Of a DNA stretch of 6,243 bases, positions 5,425-6,243 are shown in pieces (within the stretch, counting starts at the first letter, position 1; each line of letters starts with the position of its first letter). The notes beneath the pieces were generated by a model. It was not told the origin of the DNA and made no database searches. It saw nothing but the letters and a program-made list of their open reading frames with translations. Source of the stretch: Desulfobacteraceae bacterium (GTDB lineage Bacteria; Desulfobacterota; Desulfobacteria; Desulfobacterales; UBA11574); assembly GCA_002868985.1 (NCBI GenBank), contig PKTV01000500.1, forward strand, positions 1 through 6,243. The letters are read 5' to 3'. Made by a program: the position numbers and the translations under genes.

Positions 5425-5622
5425 ATGGAAGATCCTATTCAAATGGTAAAAGACTCTTTAGACCTTATTAAAGATTCAGAGGCTAACCCTTCTGGTCTAT
5501 TAGGGGAGTCACCTTCTATTGACAGGGTCCATTTAAATATTAATTTAAGCTTAAAGCTTCTCTGGTGCACGTGCATCTTATATTCCGGTCACCTGCATAA
5601 TATGCCAAAGAAAAAAAAATAA
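5425..5622 (+). CDS. 65-aa small protein of unknown function
   Basis: It begins MEDPIQMVKDSLDLIKDSE, an acidic amphipathic helix-like stretch, then a Gly/Pro/Ser region, a more hydrophobic part with C48 and C50 (LKLLWCTCILYSG), and a tetralysine C-terminus. It has no signal peptide and only a doubtful membrane segment, interrupted by K44. It lies 23 bases after the exported protein gene and ahead of the operon terminator, with an excellent ribosome site, so translation is likely. The last codons contain a run of nine As (5611-5619), and the C-terminal third looks less protein-like than the first half. A frameshift or a shortened ancestral gene is therefore possible. No family recognised. Confidence 0.55.
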   Translation: MEDPIQMVKDSLDLIKDSEANPSGLLGESPSIDRVHLNINLSLKLLWCTCILYSGHLHNMPKKKK

Positions 5623-5715
5623 ATGTGCACCGGGTATAACAACGGCATTGAGGGAAGCTACCAATTAGTAAGGGCTTTGTAGGATGGTTAACCTATCTTC
5701 ATAACCTTTGCATGG

Positions 5716-5742
5716 GGGCGATCCAAAAGGGTCGCCCTTTTT
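5716..5742 (+). terminator. Operon terminator between convergent genes
   Basis: GGGCGATCC (5716-5724) pairs with GGGTCGCCC (5729-5737) over 9 bp with one T-G wobble and an AAAA tetraloop, followed by five Ts (5738-5742). ATAACC at 5701-5706 and GGTTAT at 5743-5748 can add a distal pairing. It ends the rightward three-gene unit. Read leftward it lies just past the stop of the lipoprotein gene but lacks a good T-run on that strand. Confidence 0.85.
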
Positions 5743-5744
5743 GG

Positions 5745-6243
5745 TTATCGGTTTACCATGTTGTCCAGAACTGCAAAGTCGAATTTAAGTAAATCATTGT
5801 ATGTTGCTTCTGCTTTATCAAGTTCAACCTGCCACCAGATTAAAATATTATCAGTACGATAAAAGTAATGCTTAAGACCCATCCCTTCTGTCTCAAAATA
5901 TATCTTATCCCCTATTTTATTATGTGTTAACGGAGAAAAGACAGATGATCCATTTATCATTTTAATAGCCATATTCTTTATGTTCGTTTCAGCCTTTTCA
6001 GCATTCTCATAAACACTCACGTAAAGAATATTTTTTGAATGGTTGTTCCCATAAATAGCAATATAGTTTTTACAATCATCAAGCTTTTTGCCATGCATTT
6101 TATTTATGATAACGGCAGCTTTTTTGTTTTGAATAACTTTAGCAAGATTCAACTCACCTAATTTCTGTGGAAGATAATTAAAATTATCAACAGTGCTGCA
6201 ACTAAAGAAGATGAGAAGGCCTGCCAAAATTAATGGCAAAATA
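5745..6243 (-). CDS. Putative lipoprotein of unknown function, 5'-partial at right edge
   Basis: At least 164 aa on the minus strand. The visible N-terminus is a hydrophobic signal segment (PLILAGLLIFFSC) ending in a lipobox-like FFS-C, so C14 (counted from the TTG at 6239) is the likely lipidated residue and the protein would be anchored in the envelope. F at -3 is atypical for a lipobox. The frame remains open to the edge; the real start, probably a few codons with MK-type charges, lies beyond 6243, and the TTG is not convincing. The rest is a soluble alpha/beta-looking domain: LPQKLGELNLAKVIQ, then KMHGKKL, YIAIYGNN, ILYVSVYENAEKAE, IYFETEGMGLKHYFY and ILIWWQVELDKAEA. It resembles conserved hypothetical envelope proteins of Deltaproteobacteria, but I can name no function. 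It is convergent with the small-protein operon and ends two bases past its terminator. Confidence 0.72.
   Translation of the reverse strand, partial: ILPLILAGLLIFFSCSTVDNFNYLPQKLGELNLAKVIQNKKAAVIINKMHGKKLDDCKNYIAIYGNNHSKNILYVSVYENAEKAETNIKNMAIKMINGSSVFSPLTHNKIGDKIYFETEGMGLKHYFYRTDNILIWWQVELDKAEATYNDLLKFDFAVLDNMVNR

Noticed and set aside
5562..5633. Long-range inverted repeat CTGGTGCAC / GTGCACCGG around the end of the 65-aa gene
   Set aside because: The loop is 54 bases and one arm lies in coding sequence; a strong terminator already exists at 5716-5742, so no function is needed.

Overview
The window is AT-rich overall, with very AT-rich spacers. Its proteins (a FIST-domain sensor, a PAS/PAS regulator ending in a LuxR-type helix-turn-helix, an orphan receiver protein and small exported proteins) suggest a low-GC Desulfobacterota (deltaproteobacterial, Desulfobacterales-like) chromosome. 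That assignment rests on domain style only, as no marker gene is present.

Layout. Positions 3-974 (+) hold the 3' part of a FIST sensor gene that starts left of the window. It overlaps the start of a PAS-PAS-coiled coil-LuxR HTH regulator (964-2502, +) by 11 bases, so the pair is very likely one translationally coupled sensing unit. After a 240-base spacer with a promoter-like sequence, a 9-bp inverted repeat and a possible 25-codon leader ORF, there is an orphan response regulator (2743-3399, +) with an N-terminal cysteine-rich, zinc-ribbon-like region. No histidine kinase is seen. From 3400 to 4767 there is no convincing protein gene. This stretch is not featureless: it holds an AT-rich part with an operator-like palindrome and one CRISPR-repeat-like 36-mer, a GC-rich multi-hairpin element followed by an intrinsic terminator (3942-4109), and a second GC-rich island (4111-4197). 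It then has a near-consensus promoter whose 17-bp spacer is almost filled by a perfect palindrome (4229-4257), leading into a short unit that ends at a strong terminator (about 4264-4352). This last unit is a candidate regulated small RNA.

Positions 4649-5742 look like a compact operon: promoter, a 71-aa two-helix membrane protein, a 134-aa exported two-cysteine protein, a 65-aa soluble-start protein with an excellent Shine-Dalgarno sequence, and a strong terminator. None of the three is a family I recognise. Convergent to it on the minus strand is a lipoprotein-like gene (5745 to the right edge) whose first few codons lie outside the window.

In functional terms, the left half is a ligand/redox signalling module, the middle is a candidate non-coding regulatory region, and the right half encodes small envelope proteins of unknown role. 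The strongest leads for something undescribed are the palindrome-in-promoter small RNA cassette, the structured element before it, the Cys-rich receiver protein and the three-gene small-envelope operon. All non-coding calls come from reading base pairing by eye and have not been computed.
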